Assembly: GCF_016863395.1 (NCBI RefSeq)
Contig: NZ_BOOU01000073.1
Span: 1-64,000 of the forward strand
From: Sphaerisporangium rufum
GTDB taxonomy: Bacteria; Actinomycetota; Actinomycetes; Streptosporangiales; Streptosporangiaceae
Direction of reading: 5' to 3'
DNA length: 64,000 nucleotides
The position numbers were made by a program, and so were the translations under genes. The notes beneath the pieces were generated by a model. The model was not told the DNA's origin. It was given only the letters and a program-made list of their open reading frames with translations, and did no database searches. This document shows, one piece after another, positions 8,824 to 17,890 of the stretch (position 1 is the first letter of the stretch; every line of letters begins with the position of its first letter).

Positions 8824-9498
8824 TCAGGTGCGCAGCTCGCGCATGGCGGTGATGAAATCCTTGGTCACCCCGCGCAGGCCGGGCAGGTGCGAGAGCCCGA
8901 CCAGCCGGTCGATCAGCGGCACCATCACCTCGATCAGCCGGTACGTGCGCGCGCAGCCGGGCGAGGTGTCGTGCACCCAGAAGAGGATCACCCCGAGCGA
9001 GGACAGCCACAGCAGCTCGGGCAGTTCCTCGCGCAGTTCGGCGTCGATGCGGTCCGCCGCGCCCTCCACGACCTGGCGGTAGATCGCGATGGCCGCCTCC
9101 CGCGCCGGCGCCGACTCCCCGCTGAACGGGCTGAGCGGATTGCCGGGCTCGGAGGCGTGCTTGTAGAACTTCACCGCGAACGCGTGATACGGCTCCGAGA
9201 CCGCAACCCAGGCGCGCAGCACGCCGCTCAGCCGGTCGGCGAACCGGCGCTCGGCGGCCAGCAGCTCGCGGCAGGCGGCCTCGTGCGCCTCCTGCGCGCG
9301 GTCATAGTAGGCCTGGACCAGTTGCTCCTTGGAGGCGAAGTAGTAGTACGCGTTCCCCACCGATACCCCGGCCTCGGCGGCGATGGCCCGCATGGTCGTC
9401 GCCTCGTACCCCCTCTCCCGGAAGAGCCGCAGCGCGGTCTCCACGATGACGTCCCGGGTCTTCTCTCCGCCTCGCGCCTTCGGCCTCGACTCGACCAC
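8824..9498 (-). CDS. TetR-family transcriptional regulator
   Basis: A TetR regulator of 224 residues from the GTG at 9498. The HTH is canonical (VIVETALRLFRERGYEATTM, IAAEAGVSVGNAYYYFASKE, about residues 13-57). The ligand domain resembles those of TetR proteins with the YYDRAQEAHEA and AVKFYKHASEP patterns, common in actinomycetes. The open frame extends 19 codons upstream to 9555, but TACAGT lies 6 bases before the GTG with a TGTGAC box 18 bases further, which favours a leaderless start at 9498. It is divergent from the secreted M15-like gene; no target gene is obvious. Confidence 0.8.
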   Translation of the reverse strand: MVESRPKARGGEKTRDVIVETALRLFRERGYEATTMRAIAAEAGVSVGNAYYYFASKEQLVQAYYDRAQEAHEAACRELLAAERRFADRLSGVLRAWVAVSEPYHAFAVKFYKHASEPGNPLSPFSGESAPAREAAIAIYRQVVEGAADRIDAELREELPELLWLSSLGVILFWVHDTSPGCARTYRLIEVMVPLIDRLVGLSHLPGLRGVTKDFITAMRELRT

Positions 9499-9648
9499 GT
9501 GGCAACTGTACGGCCGCGGCCAAGCAAGGTCACAGACGCACAGCTCGCCCGCCATTTTCCCGCAAAAAGCCGCAGAGCAGTGGAGTCAGCACTTTGGGTA
9601 TGTGGGATAGATCTTCCTGGCGGAGGGGCGCTGCGACAGAGGATCGAT

Positions 9649-10356
9649 ATGGGCTTTAATCCATGCACAACGGGATCTGCCTGGCTCGGCGCCGGCGCGC
9701 TGCTCGCCGCGCACATCGTGCTGGCCGGCCCCGCGCTGGCCGCGCCCGCCCCGGCGCCGGAGGGACTGGCCGGAACGGCCGCCCGGCCGACCGCCCGGGA
9801 GCGGGCCGGCGGGCCCGCCCGCCCGGCCGCCCGCCGGATGAGCCATCCCGTCCTCACCACGCTGCACGCGGCGCAGGCCGCCCGGGCCGCCGCCCGCCGC
9901 CGCGCCCCCGGGATGGTGAGCGCGGCGCTGTGGCGGCAGCACCGGCGCTTCCGGGCGCTGCCGCTGGCGCACCCGCAGGCGGTCCGGCGGCTGCGGCACG
10001 CCGGGCTGCGCTGGAAGTCCTCCGGGCACTGCCACAGCCGGCACCGGCCCACCTGCACATCGCTGGCATCCGTCCGGCTGGGAACGCTGTGGGGGCTGGT
10101 GAACCTCAGACGCCGCAGCGGCTGCCCGGTCATGGTGACCGGCGGCACCGAGGTGGGACACGCGCCCGGCCCGTTCAGCCACGGCCGAGGTTACAAGATC
10201 GACATCCTGCACAACCGGTGCGTCGACCGGTACGTCCGCGGCAAGCGCCGCGGCCGGATCCGCGACGACGGCGCCCGCCTCTACTACGAGCGCCGCGGCA
10301 AGGCGTACACCGTCTACGCCGACGAACCCAGCCACTGGGACATCACGTTCCGCTGA
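9649..10356 (+). CDS. Secreted M15-like (LAS-fold) peptidase-like protein
   Basis: The protein (235 residues) starts at the ATG at 9649 behind an AGAGGA site. Residues 1-31 are a signal peptide (AWLGAGALLAAHIVLAGPAL, ending near ALAAPA). A Pro/Ala/Arg-rich linker follows, then a compact domain from about residue 120 with paired cysteines (SGHCHSRHRPTC, SGCPVMVTGG). The stretch TGGTEVGHAPGPFSHGRGYK followed by IDI reads as HxxG-x-x-x-D, like the zinc-binding box of D-Ala-D-Ala carboxypeptidase and M15 peptidases. A cell-wall role is inferred; the second zinc histidine could be in the later DEPSHWDITF. A non-catalytic member of the fold cannot be excluded. Confidence 0.6.
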   Translation: MGFNPCTTGSAWLGAGALLAAHIVLAGPALAAPAPAPEGLAGTAARPTARERAGGPARPAARRMSHPVLTTLHAAQAARAAARRRAPGMVSAALWRQHRRFRALPLAHPQAVRRLRHAGLRWKSSGHCHSRHRPTCTSLASVRLGTLWGLVNLRRRSGCPVMVTGGTEVGHAPGPFSHGRGYKIDILHNRCVDRYVRGKRRGRIRDDGARLYYERRGKAYTVYADEPSHWDITFR

Positions 10357-10423
10357 CGCCCGCGTCCCACGAGGGGCCGCCGCGCGCGTGCGGGGGCGCG
10401 ACGGCCCCCGCACGGCGCGGACG

Positions 10424-11542
10424 TCAGGCGGTGAGTTCGGCGGCGACCAGCTCGGCGATCTCCGCGGTGTTCAGCGCGGCGCCCTTGCGCAGGTTGTCGC
10501 CGCACACGAACATGTCCAGCGTGTTCGGGAAGTCGAGCGCCTGCCGGATGCGCCCCACATAGGTGGGGTCGGTGCCGACGACGTCGGCCGGCGTGGGGAA
10601 CACCCCGTTCGCCGGGTCGTCCAGCACCACCACGGTGGGCGCCGCGTCCAGCACCGCGCGCGCCTGCGCCACCGTCACCGGCTCGGCGAAGGTGGCGTGC
10701 ACGGCGAGCGAGTGGGTGGTCACCACCGGCACCCGCACGCAGGTGGCGGAAACCTTGAGATCCGGGATGCCGAGGATCTTGCGCGACTCGTTGCGCACCT
10801 TCAGCTCCTCGGAGAACCAGCCGTCCTCCTTGAGCGACCCGGCCATCGGCACCACGTTGAATGCCAGCGGCGCCGGGAACGGCGAGCCGACCAGATCGGG
10901 CACCGCCTTGCGGACGTCGCCCGCCACCGTGCCGAGCGTACGGTTGCCGGCCACCGCCTCGATCTCGTCGTACAGGCGCTCGGGCCCGCTGACGCCCATG
11001 CCGGACACCGCCTGGTAGGAGGCGACGACCAGCTCGCGCAGGCCGTACTCGCGGTGCAGCGCGCCGAGCGCGGCCATCATCGACAGCGTGGTGCAGTTGG
11101 GGTTGGCGATGATGCCCTTGGGCCGCTCGGCCACCTGGCGCGGATTGCACTCGGGCACGACCAGCGGTACCTGCGGGTCCATCCGGAACGCGCCGGAGTT
11201 GTCCACCGCGACCGCGCCGCGGGAGACGGCGATCGGCGCCCACTCCGCCGACACCTCGTCCGGGACGTCGAACATGGCCACGTCGACCCCGTCGAAGGCC
11301 TCCGGCGCCAGCGCGACGACCTCGACCTCCTCGCCCCGCACCCGCAGCCGGCGGCCGGCCGAGCGCGCGGAGGCGATGAGCCGGATCTCGCCCCACACGT
11401 CCGGGCGGCTGGAGAGGATCTCCAGCATGACCGTGCCGACGGCGCCGGTGGCGCCGACGACGGCCAGGGTGGGCTTGGCGGTGCTGTCCGCGGTCACTGC
11501 CTGGTCACTCTCCTTGCCGGTGTGCCGATCGGGGGCGCTCAT
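10424..11542 (-). CDS. asd: Aspartate-semialdehyde dehydrogenase
   Basis: Asd reduces aspartyl phosphate to aspartate semialdehyde, the second step towards lysine, threonine, methionine and diaminopimelate. The NADP-binding loop is [19 protein letters not shown], the active-site cysteine is in [11 protein letters not shown], and the C-terminal catalytic region has [15 protein letters not shown]. The full length is 372 residues. The ATG at 11542 overlaps the lysC stop as ATGA, which suggests translational coupling. This start leaves a 24-residue extension before the nucleotide-binding loop. An in-frame GTG at 11497, behind an AAGGAG, would give a more usual N-terminus. The family match is certain. 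Confidence 0.93.
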   Translation of the reverse strand: MSAPDRHTGKESDQAVTADSTAKPTLAVVGATGAVGTVMLEILSSRPDVWGEIRLIASARSAGRRLRVRGEEVEVVALAPEAFDGVDVAMFDVPDEVSAEWAPIAVSRGAVAVDNSGAFRMDPQVPLVVPECNPRQVAERPKGIIANPNCTTLSMMAALGALHREYGLRELVVASYQAVSGMGVSGPERLYDEIEAVAGNRTLGTVAGDVRKAVPDLVGSPFPAPLAFNVVPMAGSLKEDGWFSEELKVRNESRKILGIPDLKVSATCVRVPVVTTHSLAVHATFAEPVTVAQARAVLDAAPTVVVLDDPANGVFPTPADVVGTDPTYVGRIRQALDFPNTLDMFVCGDNLRKGAALNTAEIAELVAAELTA

Positions 11543-12813
11543 CGCCCGGTACCGCCGTAGACGACGGCCTCCACCTGGTCGGCGTCGAGGTCGAACGCCC
11601 GGTGCGCGGCGGTGACCGCGGCGTCCACCTCGTCCTGCCCGACGATGACCGAGATGCGGATCTCCGAGGTGGAGATCATCTCGATGTTCACCCCGGCGTC
11701 GGCCAGGGCACCGAAGAACTTCGCGGTGACGCCCGGATGCGAGCGCATGCCCGCGCCGACCAGCGACACCTTGCCGATCTGGTCGTCGAAGAGGATCTTT
11801 TCGAACCCGATCTGCTCCTGGATGCGCTTCAGCGCCGTCACCGCGACCGTGCTGTCGGCGGACGGCAGCGTGAAGGAGATGTCCGTGCGCCCGGTGGCGG
11901 CGGCCGAGATGTTCTGCACGATCATGTCGATGTTGATCTCGGCGGCGGCCAGCGTCTTGAAGATGGCCGCGGCCTCTCCGACCTTGTCGGGGACCCCGAC
12001 CACAGTGATCTTGGCCTCGCTCCGGTCGTGCGCGACGCCGGAGATGATCGGCTGCTCCATCTCGCTTCCTTCAGTGTTGGGATCGGAGACGACCCAGGTG
12101 CCTTCCCGGCTGCTGAACGAGCTGCGCACGTGGATCGGCAACTCGAAACGCCGGGCGTACTCCACGCAGCGCAGATGCAGGATCTTCGCGCCGCAGGCCG
12201 CCATCTCCATCGCCTCCTCGTAGGAGATGCGGGGGATCTGGCGGGCCGCGGCGACGATGCGCGGATCGGCGGTGAAGATGCCGTCCACGTCGGTGTAGAT
12301 CTCGCAGACGTCGGCCGCCAGGGCCGCGGCGAGCGCGACCGCAGTGGTGTCCGAGCCGCCCCGGCCGAGCGTCGTGATGTCCTTGGTGTCCTGCGAGACA
12401 CCCTGGAAGCCGGCGACGATCGCGATCTGCCCCGCCCGCACGGCCTCCTGGATGCGCCCGGGCGTGACGTCGATGATGCGCGCCTTGCCGTGCGAGGAGT
12501 CGGTGATCACGCCGGCCTGCGAGCCGGTGAACGAGCGGGCCTCGTGGCCGAGATTGGCGATCGCCATGGCGAGCAGCGCCATCGAGATGCGCTCACCGGC
12601 GGTCAGCAGCATGTCGAGCTCGCGGCCGGGCGGCAACGGCGACACCTGCTGGGCCAGGTCGAGCAGCTCGTCGGTGGTGTCGCCCATCGCCGAGACGATG
12701 ACCACGACGTCGTTGCCGGCTTTTCTCGTCGCGACGATCCGCTGGGCCACCCGCTTGATGCCTGCGGCGTCTGCGACGGAGGAACCACCGTATTTCTGGA
12801 CAACGAGCGCCAC
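11539..12813 (-). CDS. lysC: Aspartokinase, alpha subunit
   Basis: Aspartokinase phosphorylates aspartate, the first step of the aspartate pathway. The N-terminal kinase domain shows [38 protein letters not shown] and [15 protein letters not shown]. Two ACT domains from about residue 260 ([20 protein letters not shown], then [20 protein letters not shown]) give feedback control by lysine and threonine. I chose the GTG at 12813 ([10 protein letters not shown]) because GGGGAG lies 7 bases upstream; a TTG at 12828 is less likely. It is the first gene of the lysC-asd operon. A second product from an internal start is expected (see 12058-12072). Confidence 0.95.
   Translation of the reverse strand: MALVVQKYGGSSVADAAGIKRVAQRIVATRKAGNDVVVIVSAMGDTTDELLDLAQQVSPLPPGRELDMLLTAGERISMALLAMAIANLGHEARSFTGSQAGVITDSSHGKARIIDVTPGRIQEAVRAGQIAIVAGFQGVSQDTKDITTLGRGGSDTTAVALAAALAADVCEIYTDVDGIFTADPRIVAAARQIPRISYEEAMEMAACGAKILHLRCVEYARRFELPIHVRSSFSSREGTWVVSDPNTEGSEMEQPIISGVAHDRSEAKITVVGVPDKVGEAAAIFKTLAAAEINIDMIVQNISAAATGRTDISFTLPSADSTVAVTALKRIQEQIGFEKILFDDQIGKVSLVGAGMRSHPGVTAKFFGALADAGVNIEMISTSEIRISVIVGQDEVDAAVTAAHRAFDLDADQVEAVVYGGTGR
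12058..12072 (-). promoter_or_regulatory. Internal ribosome site and start for the aspartokinase beta subunit
   Basis: Inside lysC, the minus strand reads GAAGGAAGCGAG followed by ATG at 12060. Translation from there gives a 173-residue protein beginning [14 protein letters not shown] and containing only the two ACT domains. This is the well-known alpha2-beta2 arrangement of aspartokinase in Corynebacterium and Bacillus, where the beta chain starts at the same position. The strong purine-rich site placed exactly before the ACT region supports it here. Confidence 0.75.
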
Positions 12814-12916
12814 GGGACGTCTCCCCAAAGGTCGGGCCTGCGGAGCTCACAGTCTACTTGCGCCCCCTGAATCGCCGACCGGGCCGGTCAGCATGTGGAC
12901 AGCGGGCCGGCTGCGC

Positions 12917-13447
12917 TCAGACGGCGGTGACCTCTTCCACCACGTCGAGGCGGGTGTGCGCCACCAGTGCCTGCAACGCGCGCATCGCGGCGCCCGCGTG
13001 GTTGCCCCAGGTGTTGAAGTAGGAGTACTGCCACCACCACAGCGCCTCCAGCGGGCGCCCGGCCCGGTAGTGGCCCAGGCCGTGCACGAGGTCGGCCGCC
13101 ACGGCCGCCAGGTCGTCCGACAGCCGGTAGGGGGTGACGCCGGTGTCCTTGTACGGGTCGAACACCTCGGCGTAGTCGTCCACCGGGCCGAGGCGCGCGG
13201 CCAGCGCCTGGCGCATCCCGTCCAGGTCGGGGTCGGGGCCGGTGGCCGGCTCGAAGTTGCCCTGCAGGATCACGTCCTGCACCGCGCCGAGCTGGGCGCC
13301 CGCCAGGCTGACCTGCGCGACCTCCACCAGGAGCATCGGCAGGATGGCGTCACCGCCCTCGCCGCCCGCCAGCCGGGCCAGGCCGTCCAGGTAGTTCTGC
13401 GCGTGCACCGCGACGCCATCCGCGAGAGCGCTCCACTCGTCAAACAT
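12917..13447 (-). CDS. DUF5063 domain protein
   Basis: A 176-residue soluble protein starting [20 protein letters not shown]. It has a Trp-rich C-terminal stretch ([19 protein letters not shown]), typical of the actinobacterial DUF5063 proteins, which have no known activity. The ATG at 13447 overlaps the end of recR by 8 bases, so the two are translationally linked, and the order recR-DUF5063 is common in actinomycetes. No catalytic motif is seen. A role with the replication and recombination genes next to it is only guilt by association. Confidence 0.8.
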   Translation of the reverse strand: MFDEWSALADGVAVHAQNYLDGLARLAGGEGGDAILPMLLVEVAQVSLAGAQLGAVQDVILQGNFEPATGPDPDLDGMRQALAARLGPVDDYAEVFDPYKDTGVTPYRLSDDLAAVAADLVHGLGHYRAGRPLEALWWWQYSYFNTWGNHAGAAMRALQALVAHTRLDVVEEVTAV

Positions 13448-14039
13448 CCAGCAGTCTCCGTCCTTCGAAAGCGCGGCCCAATGTGACCTCGTCGGCATAC
13501 TCCAGGTCTCCGCCCACGGGCAGTCCGCTCGCCAGCCTGGTGACCTTCAAACCCATCGGTTTCACCAATCTGGCGAGATATGTCGCCGTGGCCTCCCCCT
13601 CGAGGTTCGGATCGGTGGCGAGGATCAGCTCGGTGACCCGGCCGTCCGCCAGCCGGGTCATCAGCTCGCGGATCCGCAGGTCGTCCGGGCCGACGCCCTC
13701 GATGGGGCTGATCGCGCCGCCCAGCACGTGGTAGCGGCCGCGGAACTCGCGGGTCTTCTCGATCGCGACGACGTCCTTGGACTCCTCGACCACGCAGATG
13801 ACGTGGGGGTCACGCCGGGTGTCCCGGCAGATCCGGCACTCCTCCTCGGCCGCGACGTTCCCGCAGACACGGCAGAACCGGACCTTGTCCTTCACCTCCA
13901 GCAGCGCGTGCGCCAGCCGCTTGACGTCGGCCGGGTCGGCGGACATCAGATGGAAGGCGATGCGCTGCGCGCTCTTGGGACCGACGCCGGGCAGCAGCCC
14001 GAGCTCGTCGATCAGATTCTGGACGACCCCTTCGTACAT
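13440..14039 (-). CDS. recR: Recombination mediator RecR
   Basis: RecR acts with RecO and RecF to load RecA on gapped DNA. The 199-residue protein has the family's order: helix-hairpin-helix ([20 protein letters not shown], residues ~13-32), a four-cysteine zinc finger ([19 protein letters not shown], residues ~55-73) and a Toprim domain ([49 protein letters not shown]). It is six bases from ybaB upstream and overlaps DUF5063 downstream, forming the usual dnaX-ybaB-recR operon. Confidence 0.97.
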   Translation of the reverse strand: MYEGVVQNLIDELGLLPGVGPKSAQRIAFHLMSADPADVKRLAHALLEVKDKVRFCRVCGNVAAEEECRICRDTRRDPHVICVVEESKDVVAIEKTREFRGRYHVLGGAISPIEGVGPDDLRIRELMTRLADGRVTELILATDPNLEGEATATYLARLVKPMGLKVTRLASGLPVGGDLEYADEVTLGRAFEGRRLLDV

Positions 14040-14045
14040 GGCGGA

Positions 14046-14399
14046 TCAGAAGCCGGGCAGCTGGAGCCCGCCCCCGCCGAGGCCCTGGGCCAGCGGGCCG
14101 AGCTTCTCCTGCTGGAGGTCGGAAGCCGCCCGCACGGCGTCCCGGACCGCGGCGATCACCAGGTCGGCCACGGTGTCCGCGGTCTCCTTGGGATCGGCCG
14201 CGTCGATGACGTTCGGACTGATCTTCAATTCCAGCAGCTCGCCGCTGCCGTTCACCGTGGCGACCACCAGCCCCCCGCCGGCCGACCCCTCGATCTCGGC
14301 GTCGGTCAGCTCCTGCTGGGCGTTCGCCAACTGCTGCTGCATGAGCTGCGCCTGCTCCAGCAACTGCTGCAGGTTGACATCCCCTGGATTCACGATCAT
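14046..14399 (-). CDS. YbaB/EbfC family nucleoid-associated protein
   Basis: The protein (117 residues) starts at the ATG at 14399 behind GAGGAGCGC. The first half is a Gln-rich coiled coil ([20 protein letters not shown]). Then comes the conserved [20 protein letters not shown] strand region and a helical tail, and it ends in a Gly-rich tip ([12 protein letters not shown]). YbaB-type proteins are dimeric DNA-binding proteins that coat the nucleoid. It lies between dnaX and recR, as in most bacteria. A longer upstream frame to 14471 lacks a start site. Confidence 0.93.
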   Translation of the reverse strand: MIVNPGDVNLQQLLEQAQLMQQQLANAQQELTDAEIEGSAGGGLVVATVNGSGELLELKISPNVIDAADPKETADTVADLVIAAVRDAVRAASDLQQEKLGPLAQGLGGGGLQLPGF

Positions 14400-14515
14400 G
14401 CGCTCCTCATGGCCTCGCGTGTGGCACGAGCCTACGGCTTCCCCGGCCATGATGCATCGGCCCCTCACCAAGCCGTCACCATGCCCGCGCCACCATCCCA
14501 GCGGCCCGGGGCGTC

Positions 14516-16672
14516 TCAGGTGTGGTCGATCTCTCCGATGATCTGGCCACCGAGTTCGCGCTGGACCAGCGCCATCCCGGTGAGCGCGTCGGCGTCGGCG
14601 TCCGCGTCGTTGAGAGGATCGACCTCGTCGGCCTCAGGGCCGCGCGCCGGCCGGCCCGGCACCGCGTCCGGCCAGGCCGCCGCCCCCGCCGGCCGGGGGC
14701 CGGACTGCGCCGCCGCCTGCGCCGCCGACCGGGCGGCGGCCAGCCCGGCGCCGGACGGCGGCGGGTGGCCGATGTCCTCCGGTGGCGGATCGTCCGGCCA
14801 GGGCTCGTCGGCGGGGGCCGACGGCCCGCTCGACCGGGCTCCCGGGGCGCGCCGCCGGGACGCCTGGGCCTGCCCCGCCGGGGCGCCTGGCCCGCCGGCG
14901 GCGGGAGCACCGGCCGCGGGAGCACCGGCGGCCGCGGCGGCGTCGGGCCGGGCGGCCCGCGGCGCCGGGCGGCCCCGGGACGGCGCCGGGCCGGCCGGCG
15001 GGGCGGACCCGCCCGCCGAATCGCCGACGACGGCCTCCACCCGCCAGGACCCGCCCATCACCTCGTTGATCACGGCCGCGACCACCGTGTCCTTGCCGCC
15101 GTTGACGAAGTTGCGCATCGCGCCCACCTGGCTGAAGCCCAAGGTGGCGATCTCGCCCTCGACCCCGGCCAGCCGGGCGTTGGTGCTGACGTTGGCCCAC
15201 ACCGCCGGGGAACGCCGCCGGAGCAGGTCGAGAACCTGCCCCCAGCCCTGCTGGAGCGGACCTGCGGCGGCGGGCCGCGCGCCGCCGGCCGGCGGCGCCT
15301 CCTCCGGCGCCGGCCGGACCGGCGCGGGGCGTTCGTCCTCCACCGGCCGCCGGGCCGGGGTGGGCGCGGCGGCCGCGGCGGGCTGCGGCTGCGCGGGCCG
15401 GCCGCCCGGCCCCGGCGCCGGGCCCGGATCGGCCGTCGCGGGCGCGGCGGCCGGTGCCGGCGCGGGCGACGGTGCCGGCGCGGGCGACGCGGCGACGCGG
15501 CCCCCGGTCGCCACCACGCCACCGCGCTCCAGCCGCTCCAGCCGGGTGAGCAGCGCGGCCTCACCCTGCTCGGCGGCCGGCAGCAGCACCCGGGCGCACA
15601 TCAGCTCCAGCAGCAGCCGGGGGGAGGTCGCCCCGCGCATCTCGGTGAGCCCGGCGTTGAAGATCTCAGCCGCCCGGGTCAGCTCGGCCGGCCCCATCGA
15701 CGCGGCCTGGGCGACCAGCCGCTCCAGCTCGTCCGCCGGCCGGTCGAGCAGCCCGTTGGCCGCCGCCTCCGGCACGTTGGCGAGCACGACCAGATCCCGG
15801 AACCGCTCCAGCAGGTCGGCCGCGAACCGCCGGGGGTCGTGGCCGCCCTCGATCACCCGGTTCACCGCCTGGAAGACGGCCGCGCCGTCCCGGGCGGCGA
15901 AGGCGTCGACCATCTCGTCGAGCAGGTCGCCATCGGTATAGCCGAGCAGCGAGGCGGCGCCGGCGTGCGTGATGCCCGACTCGCCGGCGCCGGCCAGCAA
16001 CTGGTCCAGGATGGACAGCGAGTCACGGGCCGAACCGGCGCCCGCGCGCACGACGAGCGGCAGCGCGGCGGGCTCGTACGGCACCGACTCCGAGTCGAGG
16101 ATCTCCTCCATCAACCCGCGCAGCGTCCCCGGCGGCATGAGCCGGAACGGGTAGTGATGGGTGCGGGACTTGATCGTCCCGATGACCTTCTCCGGCTCGG
16201 TGGTGGCGAAGACGAACTTCAGGTGCGGCGGCGGCTCCTCGACCAGTTTGAGCAGCGCGTTGAAGCCCTCGCGGGTCACCATGTGCGCCTCGTCGATGAT
16301 GTAGATCTTGAAGCGCGCGGAGACGGGGGCGAAGAAGGCGCGCTCACGCAGGTCGCGAGCGTCGTCGACGCCGCCGTGCGAGGCCGCGTCGATCTCGATG
16401 ACGTCCAGGTGGCCCGGCCCGGTGGCGGCGAGGGCGACACACGACTCGCACTCGCCGCAGGGATCGGGGGTCGGGCCCTTCTCGCAGTTCAGCGACCGGG
16501 CGAGGATGCGGGCGCTGGAGGTCTTCCCGCAGCCGCGCGGGCCGCTGAACAGGTAGGCGTGGTTGATCCGGCCGGAACGCAGGGCCTGGCGCAGCGGCTC
16601 GGTGACGTGCTCCTGCCCCTTGACCTCGGCGAACGTTCCAGGCCGGTACTTACGGTAGAGGGCGAGACTCAT
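14516..16672 (-). CDS. dnaX: DNA polymerase III subunits gamma and tau
   Basis: DnaX is the motor and organiser of the clamp loader. From the ATG at 16672 (behind GAGGAGACGGC) it has 718 residues. The N-terminal AAA+ module shows Walker A ([19 protein letters not shown]), a zinc module ([16 protein letters not shown]), Walker B (IYIIDEAHM) and the arginine-finger region ([13 protein letters not shown]). Domain III follows. From about residue 395 a long Ala/Pro-rich linker leads to a tau-like region ([20 protein letters not shown]), which in other bacteria contacts the polymerase. No clear slippery heptamer for making gamma was seen. The SRP RNA gene lies just upstream. Confidence 0.95.
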   Translation of the reverse strand: MSLALYRKYRPGTFAEVKGQEHVTEPLRQALRSGRINHAYLFSGPRGCGKTSSARILARSLNCEKGPTPDPCGECESCVALAATGPGHLDVIEIDAASHGGVDDARDLRERAFFAPVSARFKIYIIDEAHMVTREGFNALLKLVEEPPPHLKFVFATTEPEKVIGTIKSRTHHYPFRLMPPGTLRGLMEEILDSESVPYEPAALPLVVRAGAGSARDSLSILDQLLAGAGESGITHAGAASLLGYTDGDLLDEMVDAFAARDGAAVFQAVNRVIEGGHDPRRFAADLLERFRDLVVLANVPEAAANGLLDRPADELERLVAQAASMGPAELTRAAEIFNAGLTEMRGATSPRLLLELMCARVLLPAAEQGEAALLTRLERLERGGVVATGGRVAASPAPAPSPAPAPAAAPATADPGPAPGPGGRPAQPQPAAAAAPTPARRPVEDERPAPVRPAPEEAPPAGGARPAAAGPLQQGWGQVLDLLRRRSPAVWANVSTNARLAGVEGEIATLGFSQVGAMRNFVNGGKDTVVAAVINEVMGGSWRVEAVVGDSAGGSAPPAGPAPSRGRPAPRAARPDAAAAAGAPAAGAPAAGGPGAPAGQAQASRRRAPGARSSGPSAPADEPWPDDPPPEDIGHPPPSGAGLAAARSAAQAAAQSGPRPAGAAAWPDAVPGRPARGPEADEVDPLNDADADADALTGMALVQRELGGQIIGEIDHT

Positions 16673-16783
16673 GCCGTCTCCTCGCCTTGAGGGCCGGAGT
16701 GCGAACGCGCCGGCACCCGCGGGGCGCACGCGCGCCGACCGGCTCGCGCTGGTACGGGCGGGCCCCAGGGCTCCAGCGAAGAG

Positions 16784-16868
16784 ACCCCTCGCACACCCGA
16801 CAGAGCCCGCTTATCCTTGCTGCCTTCCGGCCCTGGGGAGGTTCACAGGATGACGCCATGCGAGGGGT
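16784..16868 (-). ncRNA. ffs: SRP RNA, bacterial small (4.5S) type
   Basis: Read on the minus strand, ACCCCTCGCA at the 5' end pairs perfectly with TGCGAGGGGT at the 3' end, closing a hairpin of about 85 nt. Its apical part contains the conserved SRP core (CCAGGGCCGGAAGGCAGCA), the GGAA tetraloop and the binding site for the Ffh M domain. Location just upstream of dnaX, beside tRNA-Ser, is the usual actinobacterial place. Exact ends may extend a few bases on both sides. Confidence 0.9.
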
Positions 16869-16991
16869 CCGGGTGACAGTCTAGCGGGGTGCGGCGGTGC
16901 TCCGTGCCGCCAGCGCGCACGGAATCTCGAGACCGATTCGAGGCCCTCCGGGTGGTCTTCGCACCCGCTGCGGTCCGGTAAGCTTCTCGGC

Positions 16992-17077
16992 GGAGGATTC
17001 GCCTAGTTGGCCTAGGGCGCACGCTTGGAAAGCGTGTTGGGGGCAACCCCTCAGGAGTTCGAATCTCCTATCCTCCG
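16992..17077 (+). tRNA. tRNA-Ser(GGA)
   Basis: Acceptor arms GGAGGAT (16992-16998) and ATCCTCC (17070-17076) pair completely. The anticodon loop CTTGGAAA carries GGA, the variable arm is long (TTGGGGGCAACCCCTC), as in class II serine tRNAs, and the T arm is AGGAG-TTCGAAT-CTCCT. CCA is not encoded. A strong terminator follows. It reads UCC/UCU serine codons. Confidence 0.96.
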
Positions 17078-17098
17078 CGCTTGGTTGAGCAGCAAGAA

Positions 17099-17137
17099 CA
17101 CGTAGGGCCCGGGTCGATCCAACCCGGGCCCTACGTG
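17099..17137 (+). terminator. Strong hairpin after tRNA-Ser(GGA)
   Basis: CACGTAGGGCCCGGGT (17099-17114) and ACCCGGGCCCTACGTG (17122-17137) are perfect 16-bp arms around a 7-base loop, 21 bases after the tRNA. No U-run follows, as is common for terminators in high-GC actinomycetes. Confidence 0.8.
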
Positions 17138-17331
17138 CGTCTGGGTCTCAGTTCGGGTCTCAGTCGCCGCCCTGGCAAGGCCTCGCAGGGCCATCACTCC
17201 ACTGACGCCGGACATGCCTCCCGTCACCTCACAGCCTCACCCGACGGATAATAACAGAATTATAACGAGATGCTAACGGGATGATTGCCACAGCGGGCTG
17301 ACCTGGCCATCTGCCCTACCTTGTAGCAGGG

Positions 17332-17369
17332 TTCCCTGAGACTTAGGAAAATTCCCTGAGCCTAGGGAA
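17332..17369. promoter_or_regulatory. Two TTCCCTGAG...TAGG boxes 20 bp apart
   Basis: TTCCCTGAGACTTAGG (17332-17347) and TTCCCTGAGCCTAGGG (17352-17367) repeat with a 20-bp period, two helical turns. The second, extended by AA, is a perfect palindrome (TTCCCT-N6-AGGGAA). This looks like a double site for a dimeric regulator. No gene start nearby explains it. Confidence 0.45.
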
Positions 17370-17412
17370 GGCCCGCGCCCCATGCCTTGACCAGCATTGG
17401 GGGGCACGGGCC
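17370..17412. terminator. GC-rich hairpin
   Basis: GGCCCGCGCCCCATGC (17370-17385) pairs imperfectly with GCATTGGGGGGCACGGGCC (17394-17412). It may end transcription entering the gene-poor segment. The direction is not clear. Confidence 0.4.
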
Positions 17413-17430
17413 CTCCGGGAATGACCTTCC

Positions 17431-17460
17431 TGACCTCTAGCTAGTTCTGGCTAGAGGTCA
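17431..17460. repeat. Perfect 11-bp inverted repeat TGACCTCTAGC/GCTAGAGGTCA
   Basis: The arms at 17431-17441 and 17450-17460 are exact around the 8-base loop TAGTTCTG. On the minus strand the stop codon of a possible 43-residue peptide gene lies inside the right arm, so it could be that gene's terminator. A recombination or regulator site is another option, since no U-run follows. Confidence 0.5.
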
Positions 17461-17582
17461 GGACTGTCACCGTTGCGAAACAGCTCGACGATAAATCGTC
17501 CAACTGCCGCGAGCGCCGAAACAGCCGGCCAGATCCAAGATCTAGAAGTCCGATGTCGCGATGCGCGATTACGGCGACCCAT
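17451..17582 (-). CDS. Possible small membrane peptide
   Basis: A 43-residue frame from an ATG at 17582 with AGAGGA about 10 bases upstream. It has a basic N-terminus (GRRNRASRHRTSR) and one hydrophobic stretch (WIWPAVSALAAVGRFIVELF), ending FRNGDSPDL. Its stop lies in the perfect hairpin at 17431-17460. There is no recognised family, and chance is a real alternative in this gene-poor segment. Confidence 0.25.
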   Translation of the reverse strand: MGRRNRASRHRTSRSWIWPAVSALAAVGRFIVELFRNGDSPDL

Positions 17583-17787
17583 GATCACTCGGTCCTCTCT
17601 GCGACCCTCCGGGGGGAGGGGGCGACCATTCGGCCGACCGGGTGACGGTCGAATGAAGCCGATCACAATTGAGGACGTGCGTACCATACTGCATACCCCT
17701 TGATGATCACCCGTTATCGACCGGAACGTGTCGCGAACCCGTCGGGCATCACTCGACGTGTCCAACTATTTGCGGTTATGCACGGGC

Positions 17788-17890
17788 GCGTGGCTCAGGG
17801 AACGAGCGGGCGCCTCGCGGGGAAACCACCCAACCTGGAAGGTGCGTTGAGGGCCACCCCTCGCGGGCTCGAATCTCGTATCTCCCACGC
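17788..17890 (+). pseudogene. Degenerate tRNA-Ser copy
   Basis: The 3' half (from CCTGGAAGGTGCG to the end) matches tRNA-Ser(GGA) at 16992-17077 at roughly three bases in four, including CTGGAAG around the anticodon, GAGGGCCACCCCTC in the variable arm and CTCGAATCTC in the T arm. Acceptor ends GCGTGG (17788-17793) and CCACGC (17885-17890) still pair. The anticodon stem is broken (only ACC/GGT) and the 5' half carries extra bases, so it is not a working tRNA. It may mark the far end of an integrated element or an old duplication. Confidence 0.55.

Noticed and set aside
12814-12916. Riboswitch or T-box upstream of lysC
   Set aside because: The upstream region is only about 100 bases and shows no conserved lysine-riboswitch or T-box elements by eye.
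13728-16690. Long plus-strand frames opposite recR, ybaB and dnaX
   Set aside because: All are complements of well-recognised genes, with Arg/Gly/Ala-rich shadow composition and no motifs.
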